Assembly: GCF_965118125.1 (NCBI RefSeq) | Contig: NZ_OZ221289.1 | Coordinates: forward strand, 310,001-374,000 | Direction: 5' to 3' | Source of the DNA: Pararobbsia alpina_A | GTDB taxonomy: Bacteria; Pseudomonadota; Gammaproteobacteria; Burkholderiales; Burkholderiaceae | DNA length: 64,000 nt | In this document: piece by piece, positions 1-7,210 of the stretch | Layout of the letters: every line of letters begins with the position of its first letter | Numbering within the stretch: position 1 is the stretch's first letter | Position numbers and translations under genes: made by a program | Notes under the pieces: model-generated | What the model was told of the DNA's origin: nothing | Databases searched by the model: none | What the model saw: only the letters and a program-made list of their open reading frames with translations

Positions 1-574
1 AGGCAAGCAACGTGGGATTAGGCTTGTCCGCGTTGACCGATGCCGTGTTGATGATGGATCCGCCCGTCACCATATGTTTGACCGCGGCCTTCGTGATGCG
101 AAACATGGCCCCGATGTTCGTATCGAACGTCTTGTCCCATTCGTCGTCGTCAATGTCCTCGAGTTCTGCAAACGTGTTCTGATGCGCCGCGTTGTTGACA
201 AGCACATCAATCCGCCCGAACGCCGCGACCGCCTGGCGGACAATCTCGCGGCAATGCTCTCGATTCGTGATGTCGCCTCTGACCAGCACGGCCCTTCGAC
301 CTGCCGCTTCCACGAGTTGCTGGGTCTCCCTGGCGTCATCATCTTCGTCGAGATAGGCGATGAGCACGTCGGCGCCCTCGCGCGCGAATGCAATGGCGAC
401 TGCGCGTCCGATCCCGCTGTCGCCGCCTGTAATGATGGTCGCTTTCCCATGCAGCCGATCCGAGCCTTTATAGGTCTGTTCCCCATGATCGGGCTTGGGG
501 TCCATGGGGCCCGTGCGGCCCGGCATCGACGCTTGTTGCTGCTTCGGTATTTCGCGCGGATAGGTTGTCGACAT
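1..574 (-). CDS. SDR family oxidoreductase, 3' end cut by window edge
   Basis: NAD(P)-dependent short-chain dehydrogenase of the YghA/YhdF-like branch, whose substrates are unknown. I translated it by hand from the ATG at 574; 191 residues are visible. The cofactor loop TGGDSGIG is at about 49-56 and the NNAA motif at about 127-130. The window ends after the catalytic-serine region and before the YxxxK motif. The N-terminal extension with PDHGEQTYKGSDRL closely matches the same part of the next gene (652-1659), so the two are paralogues in tandem. A GG-N10-GC element lies 35 nt upstream. Family call is firm; the reaction is unknown. Confidence 0.85.
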   Translation of the reverse strand, partial: MSTTYPREIPKQQQASMPGRTGPMDPKPDHGEQTYKGSDRLHGKATIITGGDSGIGRAVAIAFAREGADVLIAYLDEDDDARETQQLVEAAGRRAVLVRGDITNREHCREIVRQAVAAFGRIDVLVNNAAHQNTFAELEDIDDDEWDKTFDTNIGAMFRITKAAVKHMVTGGSIINTASVNADKPNPTLLA

Positions 575-609
575 GGCTGGCCTGCGTCTGAGTGGTTTCG
601 CAAGTTATC

Positions 610-623
610 GCAAGGAACGGTCC
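610..623 (-). promoter_or_regulatory. Candidate sigma-54 (-24/-12) promoter of the 574 SDR
   Basis: Minus-strand GGACCGTTCCTTGC: GG and GC are separated by exactly 10 nt and the -12 half is a perfect TTGC. It lies 35 nt before the ATG, leaving a short leader. Inference from consensus TGGCACG-N4-TTGCW only. Confidence 0.5.
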
Positions 624-651
624 TACGCCTCCATGGAACTCTGAGCGTCTC

Positions 652-1659
652 TCAAGGCTGCCCCATGCCCCCCGTTGCGCCATAAACCTGTCCCGTCACA
701 TAGCTCGCCTGATTCGACGCGAGAAAGACATAGATGGGCGCAAGCTCCGCCGGTTGGCCCGGACGTTTGAGCGGTGTCTGCCCGCCGAAGTCGTGCAAAT
801 TCGCTTCGGTCTGCCCACCTGTCACTTGCAGCGGAGTCCAGAAATGACCTGGTGCGACGGCGTTCACGCGAATGCCTCGCTTGATCATTTGCTTGGATAG
901 TCCCTTCGAGTAATTCATGATCGCCGCTTTGGTCATGGCGTAGTCGACGATATTGATCCCGGGCTCATAGGCGTTGATCGAACTGGTCATGACGATGGCA
1001 GACCCCGGCTGCATATGGGGAATCGCGGCTTTGGTAATCCAGAACAACGCATAGATATTGGTCTTGATGGTCCAGTCAAATTGCTCGGTCGAGATGTCGA
1101 GAATCGAGTCGTGGCTCTGCTGACGCGCGGCATTGCTCACCAGAATATCGAGTCCGCCAAGCTCCCCCACGGCTCGATTGACCATCGCGTTGCAAAACGC
1201 CTCGTCACGGATGTCACCCGGCAGTGCGACGCCCTTGCGCCCCGCCGCCTGAATCAAGCGAATCACGTCGCGTGCGTCCTCTTCCTCGGCCGGCAAATAC
1301 GAAATCGCCACGTCCGCGCCTTCTCGCGCATAGGCGATCGCAGCCGCGCGGCCAATGCCCGAGTCGCCGCCCGTGATCAACGCCTTGCGACCATTGAGCT
1401 TGCCGCTGCCTCGATACGTCGATTCCCCATGATCGGGTCGTGGAGACATGCGTGAGGCAAGGCCTGGCCATGGCTGGGTTTGCGGGTCGAACGGCCCATG
1501 CGCGTAGAGCTCGCGCGGATCCTGCAATCCCGCATCGGTCGAAGCCGCAGCCGCGGCCTCTGCCTGTGAGAAACCTGGCCCCGCCGCAGCGACGACGAAA
1601 CCGGCAGCGGCACCCTGCATCAGCTTGCGACGCGTATCTGAAAAATCATCGGTCTTCAT
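652..1659 (-). CDS. SDR family oxidoreductase with Tat signal
   Basis: 335-aa NAD(P)-dependent short-chain dehydrogenase. Residues 9-21 contain a twin-arginine (Tat) motif (DTRRKLMQG) followed by a hydrophobic Ala/Gly stretch ending in an AEA-like site, so export or membrane anchoring is predicted; this is unusual for an SDR that needs a soluble nucleotide. TGGDSGIG is at 96-103, NAA near 176 and YAMTK is the catalytic YxxxK. The mature part is a paralogue of the gene at 1-574. The start at 1659 gives a complete Tat peptide. It is separated from the 574 gene by 77 nt and has its own -24/-12-like element 98 nt upstream. Substrate unknown. Confidence 0.88.
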   Translation of the reverse strand: MKTDDFSDTRRKLMQGAAAGFVVAAAGPGFSQAEAAAAASTDAGLQDPRELYAHGPFDPQTQPWPGLASRMSPRPDHGESTYRGSGKLNGRKALITGGDSGIGRAAAIAYAREGADVAISYLPAEEEDARDVIRLIQAAGRKGVALPGDIRDEAFCNAMVNRAVGELGGLDILVSNAARQQSHDSILDISTEQFDWTIKTNIYALFWITKAAIPHMQPGSAIVMTSSINAYEPGINIVDYAMTKAAIMNYSKGLSKQMIKRGIRVNAVAPGHFWTPLQVTGGQTEANLHDFGGQTPLKRPGQPAELAPIYVFLASNQASYVTGQVYGATGGMGQP

Positions 1660-1757
1660 GATGGCTTGCTCCTGTCGTGCGGGGAATCTGAATGGTGATG
1701 AGACGGTTCAATTGCGCGCGATGTCCTTGTGTTTCCAGGACGTACGCAAGCCGTCGC

Positions 1758-1771
1758 GCAATAAGCGTTCC
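1758..1771 (-). promoter_or_regulatory. Candidate sigma-54 promoter of the Tat-SDR
   Basis: Minus-strand GGAACGCTTATTGC, GG-N10-GC with perfect TTGC, 98 nt before the ATG at 1659. It shares GGAAYG-N4-TTGCG with the elements at 17788, 24246 and 9544. Confidence 0.5.
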
Positions 1772-1790
1772 GTACTACGCCGAATGCCTG

Positions 1791-1804
1791 GGCATATGCA
1801 GTGC
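1791..1804 (+). promoter_or_regulatory. Candidate sigma-54 promoter of the zinc dehydrogenase
   Basis: GGCATATGCAGTGC has GG-N10-GC spacing; the -24 half GGCAT is close to consensus and the -12 half is GTGC. It lies 54 nt before the ATG at 1859 and sits back to back with the minus-strand element at 1758-1771. Confidence 0.4.
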
Positions 1805-1858
1805 TCAATGCCGGAGAGCGTTGCCATTTCGCCAACGCAGAAATCCAGGGAGAACAGC

Positions 1859-2995
1859 ATGAAGGCACTTGTTTATGAAGGCCCGAAGAAAGTCGTAGTC
1901 AAAGACATGCCGGACGCGAAGATCGAGCGGCCCAATGACGTTCTGGTCAAGATCACCACGACCAACATCTGCGGATCCGATCTTCACATGTACGAAGGGC
2001 GCACCAACATGGAAAGTGGCCGCATCCTCGGTCATGAAAATCTCGGTGTCGTCGTTGAAGTCGGTAGCGGTATCGAGCGCGTCAAGGTCGGTGACCGGGT
2101 CTGCCTGCCGTTCAATATCGGATGTGGCTTCTGCAAGAACTGCGAGCGCGGCCTGACGGGCTTTTGCCTGATCGCCAACCCCGGCGTGGCAGGTGCCGCC
2201 TATGGGTTTGCGGGCATGGGACCGTACAGCGGAGGGCAAGCCGAATATCTGCGTGTCCCCTATGGCGACTTCAATTGCCTGGTATTGCCCCCGGACGCAG
2301 AGGAGAAGGAAAACGACTACGTCATGCTGTCGGATATCTTTCCGACCGGCTACCACGCGACCGAACTGGCGGGCATTCTTCCCGGCGAGAGCGTCGTCAT
2401 TTATGGCGCCGGCCCGGTGGGGCTGATGGCAACACTGTCGGCGCAGATCAAGGGGGCGAGCAAGATCATGGTCGTCGACTCGCATCCGGACCGACTCAAA
2501 CTCGCTGAAAAGCTGGGAGCCATCCCCATCGACGATACCGACGGCTCTTCCGCTGACCAGATTCTCGAGATGACCGGCGGAGAAGGCGCGGACCGAGGCT
2601 GTGAATGTGTCGGCTACCAATGCACGTGCAAGGGCCACGAAGTTCCGAACCTGACCATGAACAACTTGATCAAGGCCGTGCGCCCGACAGGCGGTATCGG
2701 AGTCGTCGGCGTGTTCGTGGCTGAAGATCCGAAAGCCGAAGACAAGCTCGCCAAAAACGGGCAACTGGCACTCGATTTTGGTCAGCTGTGGATGAAGGGG
2801 CAAAAGATCGCCACCGGCCAGGCCAATGTCAAAGCGTACAACCGCCGGCTTCGCGACCTGATTTCTGCCGGCAAGGCAAAACCTTCGCAAATCATTTCGC
2901 ACGAATTGCCGCTTGAAAAAGCACCCGAAGGGTACAAGCACTTTGACGAACGTGCCGACGGGTGGACCAAGGTCGTACTCAAGGCAGCTGCCTGA
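1859..2995 (+). CDS. Zinc-dependent dehydrogenase, glutathione-independent formaldehyde dehydrogenase type
   Basis: 378-aa medium-chain alcohol dehydrogenase predicted to oxidise formaldehyde or a related aldehyde/alcohol with NAD+. Catalytic zinc ligands are Cys38 and the GHE His59. The structural-zinc cysteines are at 89, 92, 95 and 103 (CGFCKNC...C), and the Rossmann motif is GAGPVG in the middle. The insert around CECVGYQCTCKGHE is typical of the FdhA-like subfamily. An ORF continues upstream in frame, but the family N-terminus MKALVYEGP starts at 1859, preceded by AGGGAG. It stands alone between divergent and convergent neighbours. Confident on family, moderate on substrate. Confidence 0.9.
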   Translation: MKALVYEGPKKVVVKDMPDAKIERPNDVLVKITTTNICGSDLHMYEGRTNMESGRILGHENLGVVVEVGSGIERVKVGDRVCLPFNIGCGFCKNCERGLTGFCLIANPGVAGAAYGFAGMGPYSGGQAEYLRVPYGDFNCLVLPPDAEEKENDYVMLSDIFPTGYHATELAGILPGESVVIYGAGPVGLMATLSAQIKGASKIMVVDSHPDRLKLAEKLGAIPIDDTDGSSADQILEMTGGEGADRGCECVGYQCTCKGHEVPNLTMNNLIKAVRPTGGIGVVGVFVAEDPKAEDKLAKNGQLALDFGQLWMKGQKIATGQANVKAYNRRLRDLISAGKAKPSQIISHELPLEKAPEGYKHFDERADGWTKVVLKAAA

Positions 2996-3407
2996 TCCTC
3001 GAGACGATGACTTGTGCTGTTCGACCTCCCCGGGGCAACCTTGCGATATGTCAAACTGTGAGCGACAGCGCGATTCGAATGGGAGGTCGGTGCATTCTTG
3101 CGTCGCCACCGCTGGTAAGGTTTGCCGAATACTCGTGCACGACCCTTTAATGTTGAACTCGCCCACGGCACTGAAGCGTGGATTTGCCGTTGCAGAAAAA
3201 AGGCCGATCCATCCGGATCGGCCTAGAACCATCGCTTGCCATGGGGAGGCAAACAACGAGCTCGTCTAGCTTTCGGGGACCCATTGAGAGCGCGACGAGG
3301 CTCGAAGGAGTTTAGAAGGAAAGCTCGCGGGAGCCAAGACAATATCTGCGCACGTATGTCTTGGTTATCGGACGGGACAGCGGTTCGTCCTGACACGAAA
3401 AACTGCG
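2996..3407. other. Intergenic, convergent ends
   Basis: The 412 nt lie between the zinc dehydrogenase and the methyltransferase, which converge. I see no convincing coding region; the only clear element is the minus-strand terminator at 3201-3224. Confidence 0.6.
3195..3224 (-). terminator. Rho-independent terminator for the methyltransferase unit
   Basis: AGGCCGATCC (3201-3210) pairs perfectly with GGATCGGCCT (3215-3224) across a 4-nt loop. On the minus strand the stem is followed by a run of six T (complement of A 3196-3201). This is the right polarity for the gene ending at 3408. Confidence 0.8.
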
Positions 3408-4067
3408 TTACGCGACCGTCGAAACAGAACGCGCGTCGTTGGACCACACGTCGATAATCATGTCGTCATCGTCATAGCGTGCGACCGAGATCAGCCCGCT
3501 GACATCCGACAACTTGCGATGCGCTTCGAGCGCCGACGTCTTCGCATCGTCGATTGGACGGCGCCAATGGCACGCCAGTAAGGTCCCATGCGGTGCGAGC
3601 CCTCGTGCAATGAGTTGCGCAAGGGTGCGTTGTTGTGTGCCCGACAGGTAGTAGGCCAGCTCCGAGATCACGATCAGGTCAAATTGCCCTTGCGGCCAAT
3701 GGGCCGGTACCGTGTTCCGCTCGAATTGCACATGGGTGGCGTCGACGCGCTCACGCGCGATGGCGAGCGCCCTTGTACTGATGTCCCACGCGGTCACCGA
3801 TGCGCACCGGGTTGCGAGCATCGCAGTCAGCTCGCCGATGCCGCATCCGGGCTCAAACGCACGCTCATAGCGTTCCCGGGGCAACATCGAAAGTGCGATC
3901 GCTCGCTTGCGCCGCTCGTACCATCGCGTACGCAGATTCCAGGGGTCCTCGTTCTGCTCATACAACGCGTCGAAATACGCGGCGTCGTCGCGCGGCTCCC
4001 GAGCGCGTTTGTCCCCCGCCCTCACCTCGCTCATCAATCTGTGTTTGTCAGAGACACCATTGCGCAT
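3408..4067 (-). CDS. Class I SAM-dependent methyltransferase, NodS-like
   Basis: 219-aa SAM-dependent methyltransferase. After the N-terminal segment YFDALYEQNEDPWNLRTRWY, typical of NodS-like enzymes, comes the SAM-binding motif FEPGCGIGELT. NodS methylates a deacetylated glucosamine nitrogen in Nod factor, but the substrate here is unknown. The start at 4067 is chosen because AGAGGA lies 6 nt upstream; it overlaps the upstream gene end (4048) by 20 nt, so the two are translationally coupled. Similar neighbour sets elsewhere combine an acyl-CoA-dehydrogenase-like protein, a PIG-L deacetylase, a NodS-like methyltransferase and a GT2; the PIG-L partner is not seen here. Confidence 0.85.
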   Translation of the reverse strand: MRNGVSDKHRLMSEVRAGDKRAREPRDDAAYFDALYEQNEDPWNLRTRWYERRKRAIALSMLPRERYERAFEPGCGIGELTAMLATRCASVTAWDISTRALAIARERVDATHVQFERNTVPAHWPQGQFDLIVISELAYYLSGTQQRTLAQLIARGLAPHGTLLACHWRRPIDDAKTSALEAHRKLSDVSGLISVARYDDDDMIIDVWSNDARSVSTVA

Positions 4068-5232
4068 CGTCATTCCTCTCGCGCGCATGCAATTCACCGA
4101 GCATTGCAAGGTCACGCTCGGCATGACTCTGCCGCAGGAACACAGGCAGATCCGCCATGCATCGCGCGATGTCCGCATCGCGACACAGGGGCCCTGCACC
4201 AAGCGAACGTCCTGCATGTTCGATGACGCTCGTCGCGGCTTGCTCGACGAGCAAGCGGGTACGCAGCGCAACGTGCATCGCATCTTCCTCCGGGTGTGCA
4301 TCAACCCAGTCAGCCGCGTCCCGCAACCCCGCTGCGGCGCCTCGCAACGCGACATCGATCGCGCCAAGGTGCGCGGCCCGGTGTGCATCGGGCGTTCGCC
4401 GCACGGCGGCCACCACGGCCTTGGCGAGCTTGAGTGCGCCGCCGTACCAGCAGGCGGCGATGCCGGCGCCGCCATGCCAGAACCCGTAGCGAGACAGGTA
4501 AGCGTCCGGCTCGCCGACAACCCAGCCACGGGCATGATCAAACGTTATGTCTGCGCTCGCCGTCGCTGCCATCCCGACAGCGTGCCAATTGGACGTCGAT
4601 ATCCTCACACCCGGCTGATCGAGTGACAGCGCTACAAGTCTGTGACCCCGCTCATTGTCGCGGCAGGTGATCAACGCGTGCGTCAGCGACTGCGCGCCCG
4701 AACACCACGCCTTTGCGCCGTGAAGCGTGACCGGTGCGCCTGGTGCCTGGCTGAGAGGATCATCAAACGTGGCCCGGCTCTGAAAATCCGGGGCTTCGGC
4801 CGCAAAAACACCCCAACGGCTCTTCGTCGGGATATCGCTACCGAGTTCGTCGAGTATCGCCAACGCGTCGGTGTGACCTTCGTAGAGCTTCACCAGCCCA
4901 AGGTCTCTTTGCGCGACGCGTGACAGTGCGCGCCACCGCGCAAGCGTCTGGCCGTGTGCGGGTTTCGGTAACACATCGAGTCCTTGCTCGACCAACGAAG
5001 ACAATGTGCGGCCCACCTGTGTTGGATCACCGGCATCGAATATGAGCGCTTCGAGCGCCGATGCAAGTCTGGCGTCGAGACGCAAAGCGATCTCGCTCTC
5101 GGAAACGCTCGCATCGCGGGCTCCGTCCGCCTGCGCGTCTGCAACCGCGCTATCCGGTCGCAATGCGCGCGCATCCAACGCTCGCCAGCTTCGCTCGGCC
5201 CTGTCGCCGAATATCACGGCTTGTTGATTCAT
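4048..5232 (-). CDS. Acyl-CoA dehydrogenase-like protein
   Basis: 394-aa protein resembling the acyl-CoA dehydrogenase flavoprotein fold. A helical N-terminal domain is followed by the middle beta segment (GVFAAEAPDF, LHGAKAWCSGAQ) and a C-terminal four-helix part with WHGGAGIAACWYGGALKLA. It belongs to the branch found beside NodS-like methyltransferases and GT2 enzymes rather than to beta-oxidation clusters. I see no acyl-CoA ligase or thiolase nearby. The start at 5232 (MNQQAV) begins the conserved region; the open frame continues upstream without homology. A GG-N10-GC element lies 80 nt upstream. Role probably in modification of a small glycosylated or aminated metabolite; substrate unknown. 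Confidence 0.78.
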   Translation of the reverse strand: MNQQAVIFGDRAERSWRALDARALRPDSAVADAQADGARDASVSESEIALRLDARLASALEALIFDAGDPTQVGRTLSSLVEQGLDVLPKPAHGQTLARWRALSRVAQRDLGLVKLYEGHTDALAILDELGSDIPTKSRWGVFAAEAPDFQSRATFDDPLSQAPGAPVTLHGAKAWCSGAQSLTHALITCRDNERGHRLVALSLDQPGVRISTSNWHAVGMAATASADITFDHARGWVVGEPDAYLSRYGFWHGGAGIAACWYGGALKLAKAVVAAVRRTPDAHRAAHLGAIDVALRGAAAGLRDAADWVDAHPEEDAMHVALRTRLLVEQAATSVIEHAGRSLGAGPLCRDADIARCMADLPVFLRQSHAERDLAMLGELHARERNDDAQWCL

Positions 5233-5312
5233 GGCGTCTGTCTTCCTGCACAAAGTGTGGATCTCGAAGCGGCTCTCGGGCGACCGCTCTTCGGAACCTT
5301 CAGAAGTTAGCG

Positions 5313-5326
5313 GCAATCGGCGTACC
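5313..5326 (-). promoter_or_regulatory. Candidate sigma-54 promoter of the acyl-CoA-DH-like/methyltransferase operon
   Basis: Minus-strand GGTACGCCGATTGC, GG-N10-GC with perfect TTGC and a GGTACG -24 half one base from GGCACG, 80 nt before the ATG at 5232. Confidence 0.5.
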
Positions 5327-5408
5327 TGACATCGAACTGACCAGCGAGACCGGGAACGTCCGCCGCACGGCACGCGGGTTGCTCGTGCGCCAAAGCAAGC
5401 GTTGCGAC

Positions 5409-5422
5409 GGCACACGCAGTGC
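5409..5422 (+). promoter_or_regulatory. Candidate sigma-54 promoter of the glycosyltransferase
   Basis: GGCACACGCAGTGC has a perfect GGCAC -24 half and a GTGC -12 half, 48 nt before the ATG at 5471. It is also an imperfect inverted repeat, so an operator role is possible. Confidence 0.42.
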
Positions 5423-5470
5423 CTGCGACGACTCGAGCACGATCCACGAGCGATCCACGAGGAAGCGAAC

Positions 5471-6217
5471 ATGCTAGGCGTAGTCATTCCAGCCCACAAC
5501 GAGAGCCACACGATCGGCGCCTGCGTCCGCGCAGTGGCGTCAGCGATTTCCCACCGACAGCTGGGTGGCGAGGACGCACGCATCGTCGTCGTCGCTGACG
5601 CATGCACGGATGACACGGCCCGTCTGGCGAGCGAGTCTGGTGCCGAGGTCGTCGATATGGTCGCGCGCAACGTGGGTATGGCGCGCGCTGCGGGAGCCCG
5701 ACATCTGCTTTCGCTCGGCGCACGATGGCTCGCTTTTACCGACGCCGACACAATCGTGTCGCCTGATTGGCTCGTCCAACAGCTTGCACTCCGCGTCGAT
5801 GTCGTCTGCGGTGTCGTTCAGATCGACGACTGGTCGGCACACCCGGAAACCACGCGCAACCACTTCAATCGTACCTATTTCCCGATCGATGGGCATCGCC
5901 ATATTCATGGAGCCAACCTCGGCGTGTCAGCGCGCGCCTACGCTCTCGCAGGCGGATTCGAGCCTCTGCACAGCAGCGAGGACGTCGCATTGATTCGCGC
6001 GCTCGAGCGGACCGGCGCGACGATCGCGTGGAGCGCCGCACCCGGCGTTACCACGAGCGCGCGCAGAGAGTTTCGCGCGCCGAACGGATTCGGAGCGACG
6101 TTGCTCGACTGCACCCAAACGGGAGTCCGACCCTCTACCTCCGTTGGTCATCACCGCCCGGCGGCTGGCGTACCAAGCGAGGCGGTCGCTTGCTTACCGA
6201 TTGGAACGTCAAAATGA
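5471..6217 (+). CDS. Family 2 glycosyltransferase
   Basis: 248-aa GT-A fold glycosyltransferase. It opens with VVIPAHNE, shows DACTDDTA for nucleotide binding, FTDADT as the DxD metal-binding motif, and a later HGANLGVSARAY/SSEDVALIRAL acceptor region. No membrane segments are evident, so it is probably a cytosolic small-molecule or lipid glycosyltransferase. It is divergent from the acyl-CoA-dehydrogenase-like and NodS-like genes, the set with which this GT2 type usually clusters. The last 40 residues (after GFGATLLD) look poorly conserved and a late frameshift is possible. Start at 5471 because the family begins there. Confidence 0.82.
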   Translation: MLGVVIPAHNESHTIGACVRAVASAISHRQLGGEDARIVVVADACTDDTARLASESGAEVVDMVARNVGMARAAGARHLLSLGARWLAFTDADTIVSPDWLVQQLALRVDVVCGVVQIDDWSAHPETTRNHFNRTYFPIDGHRHIHGANLGVSARAYALAGGFEPLHSSEDVALIRALERTGATIAWSAAPGVTTSARREFRAPNGFGATLLDCTQTGVRPSTSVGHHRPAAGVPSEAVACLPIGTSK

Positions 6218-6633
6218 GTCCACGCGTAGCGGATCTTCTGGTCGATCTGCCTTATACATCGAGTAGGTGCCACGTCGTCGGTTACTTCAGTAACGGCATC
6301 AACGGCATACTCGACGCGCCCAATCGCAGCGAAGCAAAGACCGCGTCCGTTCAAGGCTGCCCCGAGAAAATGGCGGCGACTACGGCTCCAAGCCCACTAT
6401 CGAGAGCAGCGAAGGGAGACCCGGATCAGGTCAACGTCCTCTTCGATACCGGCAAACAAGCGCTCGCGAATGATAGCCGTCCATCACGGCAAATGAACCG
6501 GGAATAGCCCGTGCTCACGAAAGTTATCGGCGCGAAAACAGCCATGGCTCTCGGCTTGATGCTGTTTCGGTCGAGTCGCGGCGGTCGGTTTCAGACCGGC
6601 CGCAATATCCTCACGAACTCAGGAGCGAACACC
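6218..6633. other. Intergenic with one promoter candidate
   Basis: The 416 nt between the GT2 and a secreted small protein carry open frames without recognisable similarity. The only feature I can support is the GG-N10-GC element at 6501-6514. Confidence 0.45.
6501..6514 (+). promoter_or_regulatory. Candidate sigma-54 promoter of the 6634 small-protein pair
   Basis: GGAATAGCCCGTGC has GG-N10-GC spacing and shares the GGAAT -24 half with other elements in this half of the window; the -12 half is GTGC. It lies 119 nt before the ATG at 6634. Confidence 0.35.
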
Positions 6634-6924
6634 ATGACAGTTTCTCTTTCTGCCCGCCGCGCCCTCGTCACGTTTTGCGCCCTTTCCCTGCCGCTCGTCG
6701 CGATGGCCGACGAAGCCAGCAGCCCTACGGCAAACGACCCGCAAGTGGGTGCATCGGCTCCGCATCACACCATGAAGCATAAGAAGGCCACGACGTCGGG
6801 CAATGCGAATAGCACAGGCGGCGCAAGCAACTCGGGGAACGCGATCGGAGCCGGCAACGGTGCCCCGAGCAACAACAGTGGCTCGCCGACGGCACCGATG
6901 AAAGGTACCGGCGGCGGTAACTAA
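6634..6924 (+). CDS. Small secreted Gly/Asn/Ser-rich protein
   Basis: 96-aa protein not assigned to a known family. Residues 1-22 form a Sec signal peptide (basic RR, hydrophobic core, cleavage likely after AMA before DEAS). The mature chain is low-complexity and rich in Gly, Asn, Ser, Thr and Ala with a short KHKK patch, so it is predicted to be periplasmic or secreted and disordered. The ATG at 6634 is supported by AGGAG at 6621-6625; the frame is open upstream without an SD. It is followed 15 nt later by the DUF3008-type gene, probably in one transcript. Function unknown. Confidence 0.72.
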   Translation: MTVSLSARRALVTFCALSLPLVAMADEASSPTANDPQVGASAPHHTMKHKKATTSGNANSTGGASNSGNAIGAGNGAPSNNSGSPTAPMKGTGGGN

Positions 6925-6939
6925 TTCAAGGAGAGCGTG

Positions 6940-7119
6940 ATGCCAGCAAAATCCAAAGCCCAGCAGATGGCCGCGGGTGCTGCACTTTCCGCCAAGCATG
7001 GCGACACGAAAGTCAGTGACCTCAAGGGTGCGTCCAAGTCGATGTACGAGTCGATGAGCGAAAAACAGTTGCACGACTTCGCCCATAGCCCGCAGAAAGG
7101 CAAGCCGAAGCATAAGTAA
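6940..7119 (+). CDS. DUF3008-type small basic protein
   Basis: 59-aa lysine-rich protein with the look of the DUF3008 family (MPAKSKAQQ start, central SKSMYESMSEKQLHDFA, C-terminal KGKPKHK). These small proteins are widespread in proteobacteria and have no established role. The ATG at 6940 has AAGGAG at 6928-6933, 6 nt away; a GTG one codon earlier is the alternative. It lies just downstream of the secreted protein gene, and a weak stem-loop follows at 7165-7180. Family call from remembered pattern; function unknown. Confidence 0.75.
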   Translation: MPAKSKAQQMAAGAALSAKHGDTKVSDLKGASKSMYESMSEKQLHDFAHSPQKGKPKHK

Positions 7120-7164
7120 GCGGCAAGCCCGTCCCACATCAAAGCCCCGCCCGTTGCGCTGGAC

Positions 7165-7184
7165 GCGCCGGCGGCGCTTTCTTT
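7165..7184 (+). terminator. Weak stem-loop terminator candidate
   Basis: GCGCC pairs with GGCGC over a 3-nt loop and is followed by TTTCTTT. The stem is only 5 bp, but its place is right for ending the 6634-7119 unit before the convergent gene at 7211. Confidence 0.35.
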
Positions 7185-7210
7185 AAGGGTTTTCCTTCGT
7201 CGCACCGCTT

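Noticed and set aside
1805..3256. 483-codon minus-strand frame over the zinc dehydrogenase
   Set aside because: It is antisense to a clear enzyme with intact zinc ligands; the translation has no family features. High GC content creates such long shadows.
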